A DNA stretch of 56,936 bases. Source: JAAFHB01 sp037128295. GTDB lineage: Bacteria; Bacteroidota; Bacteroidia; Bacteroidales; Prolixibacteraceae. Where the stretch lies: positions 1 through 56,936 of the forward strand of contig JBAXWR010000013.1 in NCBI GenBank assembly GCA_037128295.1. Direction: 5' to 3'. Position 1 is the first letter of the stretch. Each line of letters starts with the position of its first letter. A program made the translations under genes and the position numbers. Below, one piece after another: positions 36,290 through 45,495 of the stretch. The notes under the pieces were generated by a model. The model was given only the letters and a program-made list of their open reading frames with translations, was not told the DNA's origin and searched no databases.

Positions 36290-37144
36290 ATGAGAAAGTT
36301 GGCTTTCATCATAATATTGATCCTATCAGGCTTTTATGCTTATTCACAGCAAACAGCAGATATTGGGATACAAGTTGCCGCTGCAACTTATTGGGGTGAC
36401 ATTGAAAACGTTAACTTCTCAAAGTCCATTACCCCGGTTGTTGGGGTTTTAGGACGTTGGAATTTCAACAAACGTTTGGCTGTAAGGGGTCAATTGTTCA
36501 CGGGTAACCTGAAGGCGGAAGGGCTGTTCAGCAATTCCAATTTGGCTCAATCAGGTGAACGAATCAATCCCGAAGAGTACCCTTTGGATTTAACTCAGTT
36601 TTATAATTTTAACCGTTCTTTTCAAAGTGTGGAAGCGTTGTTTGAATTCAATTTTCGCAATTATAAGTTAGGAAGCACATCAAAAGAAATGTTTACGCCG
36701 TTTGTTTCAGTTGGATTGGGTGCATTTTACTCAAGGGCATCAAGGGTTGGTACATTTATACTTATGCCATTTGAAACTTTTCCGGGAAGTGGAGTGTATC
36801 AGCCTTATCTGAATGATAATCTTGATAAAACAAATAACTCCGATGCTCTGTCGCTTACTATTCCTGTCGGTGTTGGTGTTAAATTCAACATCACAAAAAG
36901 ATTGGGTGGAATTATTGAATTGATTGTCCGTAAAACCTTTACAGATAATATTGACAATCTCGATGATCCAAAAAGGTTTCAGTTTGACGCGGCAACCATT
37001 AGTCCTCTTTTTGAATATCCTGCGAAGGTTTCAAATTTTCAATTGAACAACAATGACTATTATGCGACGCTGGCACTTTCAATATGTTATCAACTATGGA
37101 GTAGTAAGGGGAATTGTGCAATTTATGATAAGATCAAAAAATAA
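36290..37144 (+). CDS. DUF6089-type outer-membrane beta-barrel protein
   Basis: 284 residues from ATG 36290; an in-frame TTG nine bases earlier is less likely. The signal peptide MRKLAFIIILILSGFYAYSQ is followed by alternating beta-strands (QTADIGIQVAAATYWGDIEN, TPFVSVGLGAFYSRAS, GGIIELIVRKTFTDNIDNLD), as in the DUF6089 family found beside uppS and bamA in Bacteroidota. The function is not established; proximity to BamA suggests an outer-membrane biogenesis role. uppS begins 3 bases after its stop. Confidence 0.85.
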   Translation: MRKLAFIIILILSGFYAYSQQTADIGIQVAAATYWGDIENVNFSKSITPVVGVLGRWNFNKRLAVRGQLFTGNLKAEGLFSNSNLAQSGERINPEEYPLDLTQFYNFNRSFQSVEALFEFNFRNYKLGSTSKEMFTPFVSVGLGAFYSRASRVGTFILMPFETFPGSGVYQPYLNDNLDKTNNSDALSLTIPVGVGVKFNITKRLGGIIELIVRKTFTDNIDNLDDPKRFQFDAATISPLFEYPAKVSNFQLNNNDYYATLALSICYQLWSSKGNCAIYDKIKK

Positions 37145-37147
37145 GAA

Positions 37148-37888
37148 ATGGTCATTGATGAACTGAAGAAAAATATTATTCCCCGACATGTTGCGGTTAT
37201 CATGGACGGTAATGGGCGATGGGCAGCATTGCATGGAAGCAACAGAATTTTCGGGCATCAGCAGGGTGTTGAAGCTGTTCGGTCGGTAGTGGAAGGAGCA
37301 GGTGAACTGGGAATCGGTTATCTTACACTTTATGCTTTTTCTACGGAGAATTGGGACCGTCCCAAGGAGGAAGTTGATGCATTAATGGCTTTATTGGTTA
37401 ATGCGATCGTACAGGAAACCGATAATCTTAACGAAAAAAACGTCAGGATGATCGCTATCGGCAATCTTTTATCGCTACCAAATGATGTTCAGTTACAACT
37501 TGCCGACGCTGTACAAAGAACTTCGATGAATACAGGCTTAAACCTTATACTAGCTTTAAGTTACTCAGGAAGATGGGAAATTGTCGAAGCAGTTAAGCAG
37601 ATTGTGCAGAAATCAAAAAATACAGAAATAACAGAAAATCAAATAACAGAATGTCTATTTTCAAATCACCTTACAACTGCGGGGATTCCCGATCCGGAGT
37701 TATTAATCAGAACAAGTGGAGAATACCGGATTAGTAATTTTCTTCTCTGGCAAATAGCATACAGCGAGTTTTATTTTACCCCTGTTTTATGGCCGGATTT
37801 TCGCAAGGAGAACCTGTTTGAAGCCATAGCCGATTTCCAGTGTAGAGAGAGAAGATTTGGAAAAACAAGTGAACAAATCAGAAGCTAA
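37148..37888 (+). CDS. uppS: Isoprenyl transferase (undecaprenyl diphosphate synthase)
   Basis: 246 residues. The catalytic Asp20 is in VAVIMDGNGRWA, with YAFSTENWDRP, LNLILALSYSGR and PDPELLIRTSGEYRISNFLLWQ matching the cis-prenyltransferase family. It makes the C55 lipid carrier for peptidoglycan and O-antigen by adding isopentenyl units to FPP. It is in a tight operon, 3 bases from the gene before and 2 from bamA. Confidence 0.97.
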   Translation: MVIDELKKNIIPRHVAVIMDGNGRWAALHGSNRIFGHQQGVEAVRSVVEGAGELGIGYLTLYAFSTENWDRPKEEVDALMALLVNAIVQETDNLNEKNVRMIAIGNLLSLPNDVQLQLADAVQRTSMNTGLNLILALSYSGRWEIVEAVKQIVQKSKNTEITENQITECLFSNHLTTAGIPDPELLIRTSGEYRISNFLLWQIAYSEFYFTPVLWPDFRKENLFEAIADFQCRERRFGKTSEQIRS

Positions 37889-37890
37889 AA

Positions 37891-40494
37891 ATGTACAAAA
37901 AACTGATAATTTTTTTCCTGGCATTAGTAGGAAGTTTAAACCTTTATTCCCAGGTAGTTGCCGATAGTACTAATTTTTCTATCAATTATGAGAGTGCCAA
38001 ACCATATACCCTGGCAGGGTTGGAGGTCAGTGGTATCCGTTTCCTGGATACTGAGGTGCTCAAGAATTTGTCGGGATTCACAATTGGAGACCAGATTACA
38101 ATTCCAGGTGATCAGATCACTTCAGCTCTTAAGAAGTATTGGAAACAGGGACTATTCTCGGATGTGAGGATCTCTGCCACCAAAATTGTTGACAAGAAAA
38201 TCTGGCTCGACATTTACTTGCAGGAACGGCCACGTCTTTCCCAGAAAAACTATAAGGGAATTTCAAAAAGTGAGAAGGAAGACATTGAGAAAAAAGTAAT
38301 GTTGCTCATCGGAGGACAGGTTACTGATAACCTTATCAACACTGCTGAGCGACAAATCCTTGGTCTTTTCACAGCCAAAGGTTTTTATAATACCACTGTT
38401 GATATTGTCCAGCGTGATGATACTGCCAAAGAAAATCAGGTTATTTTGGATATCAATGTCAATAAAAAGACGAAAGTCAAGATCAGCAACATTGAATTTG
38501 TCGGGGTCAAATCGATAAAAACATCATTAGCTGAGAAGGCTATGAAGAAAACGAAAGCACAAAAGCTGAAAAATTTCTTTTCTTCTAAAAAATTCCTTGA
38601 GGATAAATTTGAAGAAGACAAAATCAATTTGATTAAAAAATACAACGAAAAAGGTTATCGTGACGCAATTATAGTTGCCGATTCAATTATTAGGGACACG
38701 GTTAAAAATACCGTACGTTTAAAATATTGGGTCGATGAGGGAAAACGATACTATTTCAGGGGAATTCGTTGGGTTGGAAATACCGTTTATACCGATCTTC
38801 AGTTAAACAGGGTTCTTGGTATTAAAAAAGGTGACATCTTCGATCAGAAACTTTTAGATAAACGACTTACTGAAGACGACGATGCTGTTTCCAACGAATA
38901 TCTCAATACGGGTTATCTGTTTTACAACCTTAACCCGGTTGAAGTTAACGTTGAAAATGACTCTATTGACTTTGAAATGAGGATGGTAGAGGGAACTCAG
39001 GCTACCATCAACGAGATCGGAATTAAAGGAAATACAAAAACTAACGAACATGTTGCCCGCCGTGAACTATATACGCGACCGGGACAATTGTTCAGCAAAG
39101 AAAATATAATCAGGTCAGTAAGGGAGTTGTCGCAAATGGGCCACTTCAACCCTGAAACTATCAAACCCGATGTTGTTCCCCATCCGGAAGATGGTACAGT
39201 AGATATCAACTACGAGCTTGAGGAGCGTGCAAACGACCAGATCGAACTTTCCGGAGGTTGGGGCGCAGGCATGTTTGTCGGAACTGTGGGATTGAAGTTT
39301 TCAAATTTTTCGGTCCGCAACATTCCCAACGGCAAAGCCTGGAAACCGCTTCCTACTGGTGACGGACAGGCATTGTCGCTACGTGCCCAAACAAATGGTA
39401 CTTATTATCAGTCATATAGCTTCTCATTCACTGAACCTTGGTTAGGTGGGAGAAAACCAAACTCTTTTACCTTCTCTGTTTACTATTCCAAGCAAACTAG
39501 TGGCGACCAGTCATACAATTATACCGGAAACTATGGTGGTTATGGCGGTTATGGTGGTTACGGAAGCAGTTACGGAAGTGGTTATGGTTCTGGCTATGGC
39601 TCCGGTTATGGCTCTGGTTACGGTAATTATAACCCCTATGATTATGAGATCACGGAGAAAATGGGGGTAATTGGCGCATCTGTCGGGCTTGGTTACCGTT
39701 TAAAATGGCCTGATGACTTTTTTACAGTTTACCATGAACTTTCTTATCAGTTATACGTACTTGAAAACTGGAAATACTTTTTCTTTCAAAACGGAAAGTC
39801 CAACAACTTAAGTTTCAAGACAGTTTTCGGGCGTAATTCCACCGACAATCCATTATACACAAAGAGTGGTTCCAACTTTTCATTTATGGTACAGTTTACG
39901 CCACCATGGTCCATCTTCTCCAATAAGGATTACAGCAGCACGACCTTAACTCCGGAGGAGCGTTATAGTATGATCGAATTTCACAAATGGGTTTTCAAAG
40001 GTGATGTGTTTACACCATTGAATCTGAACCGAAAATTGGTTTTGCGTACAAAATACGAAACAGGTTTCCTCGGATACTACAATAAAAACCTTCGTTCACC
40101 CTTCGAATCATTCAGGTTAGGTGGTGATGGAATGTCGGGATATAGTATGTACGGTAGTGATATCGTTGGGTTAAGGGGCTACGAAAACAACTCTTTGACA
40201 CCAGCTAATGGTGGTAACATCTACGAGAAGATCACCATGGAGCTGAGATATCCGATTACTTTAAGCCAGTCTGCAACCATCTATGGTTTGGGATTTCTTG
40301 AGGCAGGTAATTCATGGTACGATTTCAGCGACTACAATCCATTCAGTATTAAACGGTCAGCAGGTCTTGGAGTCCGAATATTCCTGCCAATGTTTGGTTT
40401 AATGGGCTTTGACTGGGGATATGGCTTCGATGACGGTTATACAAAAGGCACAGGAGGAAGCCAGTTCCACTTCATCATGGGTCAGCAATTCTAA
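37891..40494 (+). CDS. bamA: Outer membrane protein assembly factor BamA
   Basis: 867 residues. The signal peptide (MYKKLIIFFLALVGSLNLYSQ) is followed by five POTRA domains (about 40-440; e.g. ISNIEFVGVKSIKTSLAEKA, EIGIKGNTKTNEHVARREL) and the 16-stranded Omp85 barrel (about 450-867). The barrel includes the lid-type motif region LRGYENNSLTP (about 765) and a terminal Phe (HFIMGQQF). It inserts beta-barrel proteins into the outer membrane. Residues about 548-578 are a (G)YG(G/S)-repeat insert absent from model BamA proteins. Followed by two Skp/OmpH chaperone genes, its usual partners. Confidence 0.96.
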   Translation: MYKKLIIFFLALVGSLNLYSQVVADSTNFSINYESAKPYTLAGLEVSGIRFLDTEVLKNLSGFTIGDQITIPGDQITSALKKYWKQGLFSDVRISATKIVDKKIWLDIYLQERPRLSQKNYKGISKSEKEDIEKKVMLLIGGQVTDNLINTAERQILGLFTAKGFYNTTVDIVQRDDTAKENQVILDINVNKKTKVKISNIEFVGVKSIKTSLAEKAMKKTKAQKLKNFFSSKKFLEDKFEEDKINLIKKYNEKGYRDAIIVADSIIRDTVKNTVRLKYWVDEGKRYYFRGIRWVGNTVYTDLQLNRVLGIKKGDIFDQKLLDKRLTEDDDAVSNEYLNTGYLFYNLNPVEVNVENDSIDFEMRMVEGTQATINEIGIKGNTKTNEHVARRELYTRPGQLFSKENIIRSVRELSQMGHFNPETIKPDVVPHPEDGTVDINYELEERANDQIELSGGWGAGMFVGTVGLKFSNFSVRNIPNGKAWKPLPTGDGQALSLRAQTNGTYYQSYSFSFTEPWLGGRKPNSFTFSVYYSKQTSGDQSYNYTGNYGGYGGYGGYGSSYGSGYGSGYGSGYGSGYGNYNPYDYEITEKMGVIGASVGLGYRLKWPDDFFTVYHELSYQLYVLENWKYFFFQNGKSNNLSFKTVFGRNSTDNPLYTKSGSNFSFMVQFTPPWSIFSNKDYSSTTLTPEERYSMIEFHKWVFKGDVFTPLNLNRKLVLRTKYETGFLGYYNKNLRSPFESFRLGGDGMSGYSMYGSDIVGLRGYENNSLTPANGGNIYEKITMELRYPITLSQSATIYGLGFLEAGNSWYDFSDYNPFSIKRSAGLGVRIFLPMFGLMGFDWGYGFDDGYTKGTGGSQFHFIMGQQF

Positions 40495-40576
40495 CATTAA
40501 TTAACAAAAGGATATTCCTTATTGGTTTTTTTGGTCTGATATTTGAAAGCATATTTGAAAATTAACACGATTGGAT

Positions 40577-41092
40577 ATGAAAAAATTAGTTTTAGCCCTC
40601 TTACTCATCACCGGATCAATTGGTTTTGGTTTTGCCCAGAAGTATGCCTATGTTGATACTCAGTATATTTTGGGAAATATACCATCCTACAAAGCTGCCC
40701 AGGAACAGTTGGACAAGTTCTCACAACAGTATCAAAAGGAACTCGAAACACTTCATGCAGAATTGGATAAGATTTATAAGGACTTTCAGGCTGAGGTCGT
40801 CCTTTTGTCAGACGATATGAAAAGGAAACGGGAGGATGTGATCATCACCAAAGAAAAAGAGTACAAGAAACTTCAACGCCAGTATTTTGGCCCTGAAGGG
40901 GATTTGTACCAAAAACGGCAGGCATTGGTTAAACCAATACAAGATGATGTTTTTAAAGTGATTCAAGAGGTGGCTGAGCAAGGGTCATATGGTATTATTT
41001 TTGACAAGGCAGGAAGCCTTTCGATGATTTATACCAATTCGAAATATGATTTAAGCGACCAGATTCTCCAAAAGCTTGGATATAAGAATTAA
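40577..41092 (+). CDS. OmpH/Skp family periplasmic chaperone (first copy)
   Basis: 171 residues from ATG 40577; a TTG two codons upstream is possible. The signal peptide MKKLVLALLLITGSIGFGFAQ is followed by KYAYVDTQYILGNIPSYKAAQEQL and a long coiled coil (about 45-120), then the beta-strand-turn-strand end (YGIIFDKAGSLSMIYTNSKYDLSDQIL) typical of OmpH/Skp. It binds unfolded outer-membrane proteins in the periplasm. It lies 82 bases after bamA, in a gap with a small AAGGA/TCCTT hairpin. Confidence 0.93.
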   Translation: MKKLVLALLLITGSIGFGFAQKYAYVDTQYILGNIPSYKAAQEQLDKFSQQYQKELETLHAELDKIYKDFQAEVVLLSDDMKRKREDVIITKEKEYKKLQRQYFGPEGDLYQKRQALVKPIQDDVFKVIQEVAEQGSYGIIFDKAGSLSMIYTNSKYDLSDQILQKLGYKN

Positions 41093-41131
41093 TAATATAT
41101 ATTTGCGAACTATTTTAAATTAAAAACCAAC

Positions 41132-41647
41132 ATGAGAAATTTTTTTAAAGTTATAGTGTTTTGTTCAGTTTTTTTCGCCGGTAACCTTTCTGCCCAGACG
41201 TTAAAATTTGGCCACATCGATTTTCAGGCGTTACTTGCATCAATGCCTGAAAGGGAAGCAGCTAAAGTAGCCCTTGAAAAAGTACAGACCGATCTTGAAA
41301 CAAAGCTCGCTTCTATGCAAAAGGAATATCAGGAAAAAGGCAAAGAATATGTTGCATTGGCGCAGGCAAAAGATGCCAACGAAGCATTGGTAAAAGCTAA
41401 ACAGGACGAAGTCCAGAGTATTCAGGAACGGATACAAACTTTCCAGCAAACCGCTCAGGAAGGCCTTCAAAAAGAAGAATCCAAACAATTTCAACCTGTT
41501 ATCGAAAAAGCACGTAAAGCAATCAACGAAGTTGCAAAAGAGCAAGGCCTTCTCTATGTTTTTGAAGTAAATGGTGTCTTGTATTTCTCAGAACAGTCTG
41601 TTGACCTTTTGAAAAGTGTAAAAACAAAATTAGGTATTAAGTTATAA
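41132..41647 (+). CDS. OmpH/Skp family periplasmic chaperone (second copy)
   Basis: 171 residues. The signal peptide MRNFFKVIVFCSVFFAGNLSAQ precedes KFGHIDFQALLASMPEREAAKVALEK and a coiled coil (about 45-125); the end (LLYVFEVNGVLYFSEQSVDLLKSVKTKL) matches the family. It is a diverged duplicate of the gene just upstream (39 bases away); tandem Skp genes after bamA are usual in Bacteroidota. A strong terminator follows. Confidence 0.93.
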   Translation: MRNFFKVIVFCSVFFAGNLSAQTLKFGHIDFQALLASMPEREAAKVALEKVQTDLETKLASMQKEYQEKGKEYVALAQAKDANEALVKAKQDEVQSIQERIQTFQQTAQEGLQKEESKQFQPVIEKARKAINEVAKEQGLLYVFEVNGVLYFSEQSVDLLKSVKTKLGIKL

Positions 41648-41663
41648 TCAGAATACTATTCAG

Positions 41664-41698
41664 AAAAAGGGTGTCGGAAACGGCACCCTTTTCTTTTT
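41664..41698 (+). terminator. Rho-independent terminator after the bamA-ompH cluster
   Basis: AAAAGGGTGTCG (41665-41676) pairs with CGGCACCCTTTT (41681-41692) across a GAAA loop, followed by a T-rich tract. It ends the envelope cluster before murI. Confidence 0.88.
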
Positions 41699-41742
41699 GC
41701 CAAATTTTTTGTAAGTTTCGGTCACCAAAAAATTAAAATCCG

Positions 41743-42573
41743 GTGCAAAAAAACACTCATTCTATCGGCATCTTTGACTCAGGTTATGGCGGATTGACTA
41801 TCCTGAAATCCATTGTCAATAAGTTACCAAAATACGATTATATCTATCTGGGTGATAATGCCAGAACACCTTATGGATCAAGGTCTTTCGATGTAGTTTA
41901 TGAATATACACTACAGGCGGTCATGAAACTTTTTTCGATGGGATGCCAATTGGTTATCCTTGCCTGTAATACAGCTTCGGCAAAAGCATTGAGGTCGATC
42001 CAGCAAAACGACCTTCCAGGTTTTGACCCTTCCCGAAGGGTTTTGGGCGTCATACGGCCCAGTGTCGAAAAGATCCCCCGGTTTACTAAAACCGGGCATG
42101 TTGGGATTTTGGGAACTTCAGGAACGGTCATTTCAGATTCTTACCCATTGGAAATTGCAAAGATTTCGGGAAACCAAATAATTGTAACCCAGGAAGCCTG
42201 TCCGATGTGGGTACCTTTGGTCGAGAATGACGAAACATCAAATCCAGCCGCGGATTACTTTGTTCAAAAGAACATTAACAACCTATTTCTTAAGGACGCT
42301 GATATAGATACTGTTATCCTAGGATGCACCCACTATCCGTTGCTATTGCCTACGATCCTCAAATACCTCCCTGAAAATGTTACTTTAATTGACCAGGGGC
42401 CAATTGTTGCCAATAGTCTTGAAGATTACCTGATCAGGCATCCTGAGATAGAACAAAATTGCTCAAAAGGCTCATCCGTGAGATTTTTAACAACTGAATC
42501 AGAAGAGATATTTAAATCACGTGCAGGAATGTATTTTGGAAGGCAAATTTCGGCTGAAAAAATTTCATTATGA
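41743..42573 (+). CDS. murI: Glutamate racemase
   Basis: 276 residues, GTG start at 41743. IGIFDSGYGGLT (D12, S13), ACNTASA (C75) and GCTHYP (C195) supply the two catalytic cysteines and substrate-binding residues. It provides D-glutamate for peptidoglycan. The GTG start is supported by SIGIFDSGYGG beginning at residue 7, the usual distance. The stop codon already lies within the 20-bp repeat that fills the gap to the next gene. Confidence 0.96.
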   Translation: MQKNTHSIGIFDSGYGGLTILKSIVNKLPKYDYIYLGDNARTPYGSRSFDVVYEYTLQAVMKLFSMGCQLVILACNTASAKALRSIQQNDLPGFDPSRRVLGVIRPSVEKIPRFTKTGHVGILGTSGTVISDSYPLEIAKISGNQIIVTQEACPMWVPLVENDETSNPAADYFVQKNINNLFLKDADIDTVILGCTHYPLLLPTILKYLPENVTLIDQGPIVANSLEDYLIRHPEIEQNCSKGSSVRFLTTESEEIFKSRAGMYFGRQISAEKISL

Positions 42574-42637
42574 ATACTTGGAAATAGCTTGAAATACTTG
42601 GAAATAGCTTGAAATACTTGGAAATATGAAATATTTA
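42572..42637. repeat. 20-bp tandem repeat (two 10-bp half units) between murI and the esterase
   Basis: The unit ATACTTGGAAATAGCTTGAA occurs in full at 42574-42593 and 42594-42613, and in part (13 bases) to 42626, with a further GAAATAT half unit. Read on the minus strand it is TATTTCC-AAG-TATTTCA-AGC, the same family as 43911-44004 and 55325-55510. It runs from inside the murI stop codon into the start codon region of the next gene. Confidence 0.88.
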
Positions 42638-43888
42638 CAATCTTATGGTGTTTTAGTAATTCTTTCCTTTCTGTTGGTACTCCATTTTCCAGTGGGCGCA
42701 CAGGAGAAAGAGGGTTGGCAGGCATCGCGTGAAACGATAGACAAGCTGTCAAAAGGGCAAACAACTTTCAATTACGAAGAATCGAAGGTTCCGGTTTATA
42801 CATTGCCAGACCTTTTAACCTCTAATAATGGCAAAAAAATTAAAGGTCAAAAGGACTGGTTGAAAACCAGGAGACCTGAGCTTTTGGAACTGTTTACCTC
42901 ACAGGTCTTTGGACGTGTACCGGAAACCCCGTATCAAAAAAAGATCAAGGTAGTTAAGGTCGATCCCAAGGCGATGAACGGACTTGCAACGCTGAAATTG
43001 ATTGACATTGATATTTCTTCCAATTCGAAATCAATTACAATCCATCTCGGACTTTTCACACCAAATAGGGCAAATAAACCTGTTCCTACTTTTTTGCTGA
43101 TCTGTAATCGCCCACCTGCCAATATCGATTTTACGCGGGAAAAGAAAAGCGAATTCTGGCCTGCCGAAGAGGTGATCGCGCGTGGTTATGCAGTTGCGGC
43201 ATTTTACAATGCCGATGTCGATCCTGATGTGGACGATCAGTTTAAAGATGGGATCCATGGATTACTGGATAAGGATCGTACCCCAGAATCTTGGGGAACC
43301 ATTGCCGCATGGGCCTGGGGCGCAAGCCGCTGCATAGACTATCTGGTGACCGATAAAGCAATTTCATCTGATAAGATCGCAGTCGTTGGCCATTCTCGTG
43401 GTGCCAAAACGGCTTTATGGGCAGGTGCTACCGACAAACGGATTGCAATGGTCGTTTGCAACGAAGCGGGATGCGGTGGATCATCATTAAGCCACAGACG
43501 TTATGGCGAAACCATTGAACGGATCAACAAAGCCTTTCCACATTGGTTCTGTACCAATTTCATGGCATACAACAACAAGGAAGATTCAATGCCTTTCGAT
43601 AACCATATGTTAATGGCTCTGATTGCCCCAAGACCATTGTATGTCGCAAGTGCCGATCAGGATCTTTGGGGTGATCCGCGGGGTCAATACCTTGCCCTCT
43701 ATCACTCAGTACCGTCATATAACTTACTTGGAGTTCCCTCAGTTCTGCCTGAAAATATGCCGCCAATGAATACGCCTATTATCAGGGGCAACGTGGCTTA
43801 TCATGTCCGTGGCGGTGAGCATAACCTCTTGTTGAAAGACTGGAACTTCTTTATGGATTTCGCCGACATCACACTAAAAAAGAACTGA
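42626..43888 (+). CDS. CE15-like secreted carbohydrate esterase (glucuronoyl esterase type)
   Basis: 420 residues. The signal peptide MKYLQSYGVLVILSFLLVLHFPVGAQ leads to an alpha/beta-hydrolase with nucleophile S257 in VVGHSRGAK, the NEAGCGGSS segment (acidic residue characteristic of CE15) and terminal His399 (RGGEHNLL). CE15 enzymes split ester links between lignin alcohols and the 4-O-methyl-glucuronic acid of xylan; bacterial members vary in substrate. The usual GCSR nucleophile elbow reads GHSR here. The BNR-repeat gene follows after one base, so both form an operon likely aimed at plant cell-wall polysaccharide. Confidence 0.82.
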   Translation: MKYLQSYGVLVILSFLLVLHFPVGAQEKEGWQASRETIDKLSKGQTTFNYEESKVPVYTLPDLLTSNNGKKIKGQKDWLKTRRPELLELFTSQVFGRVPETPYQKKIKVVKVDPKAMNGLATLKLIDIDISSNSKSITIHLGLFTPNRANKPVPTFLLICNRPPANIDFTREKKSEFWPAEEVIARGYAVAAFYNADVDPDVDDQFKDGIHGLLDKDRTPESWGTIAAWAWGASRCIDYLVTDKAISSDKIAVVGHSRGAKTALWAGATDKRIAMVVCNEAGCGGSSLSHRRYGETIERINKAFPHWFCTNFMAYNNKEDSMPFDNHMLMALIAPRPLYVASADQDLWGDPRGQYLALYHSVPSYNLLGVPSVLPENMPPMNTPIIRGNVAYHVRGGEHNLLLKDWNFFMDFADITLKKN

Positions 43889-43889
43889 T

Positions 43890-45320
43890 ATGAACAATCC
43901 CTTGAAAGCCCTATTTCCATGTATTTCCTTATTTCCAACTATTTCCTTATTTCCCCCCATTACCTCATTTCTATTTATTTCCCTATTTCTATCTATTTCT
44001 TTTCCAAGTTCTGCCCAAAATCCAAAAGCGGATGGCTACAAAGGCATCTGGTTTACTTTGGGTCAGTTTTCTGAATATGGGGACAAATACTCGGGTGGAT
44101 TGGGGACCTATACTGCAAACCATATTCCGATTGCCATTTATTCCCCAGTGGTAAAGAAGACCTTTTTTGTTTATGGGGGCACAACGAACAAGGACGAACG
44201 GCATCTGCTGATCATGATCTCTTATTACGACCATCAGAAAAAGGTGATTCCCAGGCCTGTTATCGTTTACGATAAGATGGGTGTCGATGATCCGCACGAT
44301 AATGCTTCAATATCCATTGACGATCAAGGATTTATATGGGTATTTGTAAGTGGGAGGGCAAAAGCGCGTCCTGGATTTATCTTTAAAAGTACGGCACCTT
44401 ATTCGATCGAAAGTTTTGAGAAAATTTTACAGAAGGAGATGACCTATCCCCAACCCTGGTGGCAAACCGGCAAAGGGTTTTTATACCTCTTCACAAAATA
44501 CACAAATGGAAGGGAATTGTACTGGTCAACCAGTTTGGACGGGAAAACATGGTTGCCAGACCAGAAACTGGCAGGAATGGGTGGCCACTATCAGGTGAGC
44601 AATTACAATGGCAAGAAATTGGTCTCAGTTTTCAATTTCCATCCTGGCGGAGATGTCGATAAACGGACCAACCTCTATGTAGTTCAGACAGAAGATTTCG
44701 GAACAACATGGAAAACCATCGATGGAAAAATTGTGGCTCCACCGTTGTCAACTCCCCAAAATGAAGCCTTGGTCAGGGATTTTCAAGCAGAAGGGAAACT
44801 CGTTTATATAAACGACCTGAACTTTGACACACAAGGAAATCCTGTTATACTTGCAGTGATCAGTACCGACTTTAAACCAGGACCTAAAGGTTTTCCTCGT
44901 GTCTGGACAATAATTCACTGGAAGGATGGTAAATGGAACTTTAGCAAAGTTTGTGAATCCACCCACAATTATGATATGGGTTCGCTTTTTACGGAAGACA
45001 AAGTCTGGACGATTATCGGGCCGACCGAAACTGGACCACAAAAATGGGGAACAGGTGGCGAAATGGCATTGTGGCAAAGCAAAAACGAGGGGGTGACCTG
45101 GGAAAAAGTAAGGAACGTTACCCAAAATAGTCGGTATAACCACTCCTATGCCCGCCGTCCATTAAATGCCAATGACGAATTCTACGCTTTCTGGGCAGAC
45201 GGGGATGCCGACAAAATCTCTGAATCGCGGCTCTACTTTACCAATAAAAAGGGAGACTCCGTTTGGATGCTACCCAACAAGATGCAAAACGATTTTGAAC
45301 ATCCGGTAAGGGTCAAATAA
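43890..45320 (+). CDS. Secreted BNR-repeat (sialidase-like propeller) protein
   Basis: 476 residues. The N-terminal 42 residues are an extreme hydrophobic Ile/Ser/Leu/Phe/Pro repeat (ISLFP units) ending FPSSAQ, a usable signal peptide that is encoded by repeat DNA. The mature part has beta-propeller features of the BNR_4 type (DGYKGIWFTLGQFSEYGDKYSGG, SISIDDQGFIWVFVSG, YWSTSLDGKTW, WQSKNEGVTWEKV). BNR_4 proteins occur in polysaccharide utilisation loci and are thought to bind or cleave acidic sugars such as rhamnogalacturonan; the exact activity is not known. Start codon one base after the CE15 stop. Confidence 0.85.
   Translation: MNNPLKALFPCISLFPTISLFPPITSFLFISLFLSISFPSSAQNPKADGYKGIWFTLGQFSEYGDKYSGGLGTYTANHIPIAIYSPVVKKTFFVYGGTTNKDERHLLIMISYYDHQKKVIPRPVIVYDKMGVDDPHDNASISIDDQGFIWVFVSGRAKARPGFIFKSTAPYSIESFEKILQKEMTYPQPWWQTGKGFLYLFTKYTNGRELYWSTSLDGKTWLPDQKLAGMGGHYQVSNYNGKKLVSVFNFHPGGDVDKRTNLYVVQTEDFGTTWKTIDGKIVAPPLSTPQNEALVRDFQAEGKLVYINDLNFDTQGNPVILAVISTDFKPGPKGFPRVWTIIHWKDGKWNFSKVCESTHNYDMGSLFTEDKVWTIIGPTETGPQKWGTGGEMALWQSKNEGVTWEKVRNVTQNSRYNHSYARRPLNANDEFYAFWADGDADKISESRLYFTNKKGDSVWMLPNKMQNDFEHPVRVK
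43911..44004. repeat. TATTTCC-type repeat inside a signal-peptide coding sequence
   Basis: TATTTCC units separated by 1 or 3 bases (TATTTCCATG, TATTTCCT, TATTTCCAAC, TATTTCCT) give an 18-bp in-frame period that encodes C/T-I-S-L-F-P. The later part TATTTCTATCTATTTC is identical to a stretch at 55325-55345 in a non-coding gap. Confidence 0.85.
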
Positions 45321-45495
45321 AGCATTTCATTTATTGTTCCAAATATAATTTATTCTAGTTCTATCCATTTAAAGATTATTGGACTGGGAATGGAGATCAT
45401 GCGTAGATATCTGGAGTAGCAAAGATGGATAACAATCTTGTTTTTCGTCCTGATTTATGCTGTTGGGGTTGCCAGTTTGCTAATAACTTGCGTTT

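Noticed and set aside
40508..40520. AAGGA/TCCTT hairpin with T-run after bamA as a terminator
   Set aside because: The stem is only 5 bp and AT-rich; it is too weak to call with confidence.
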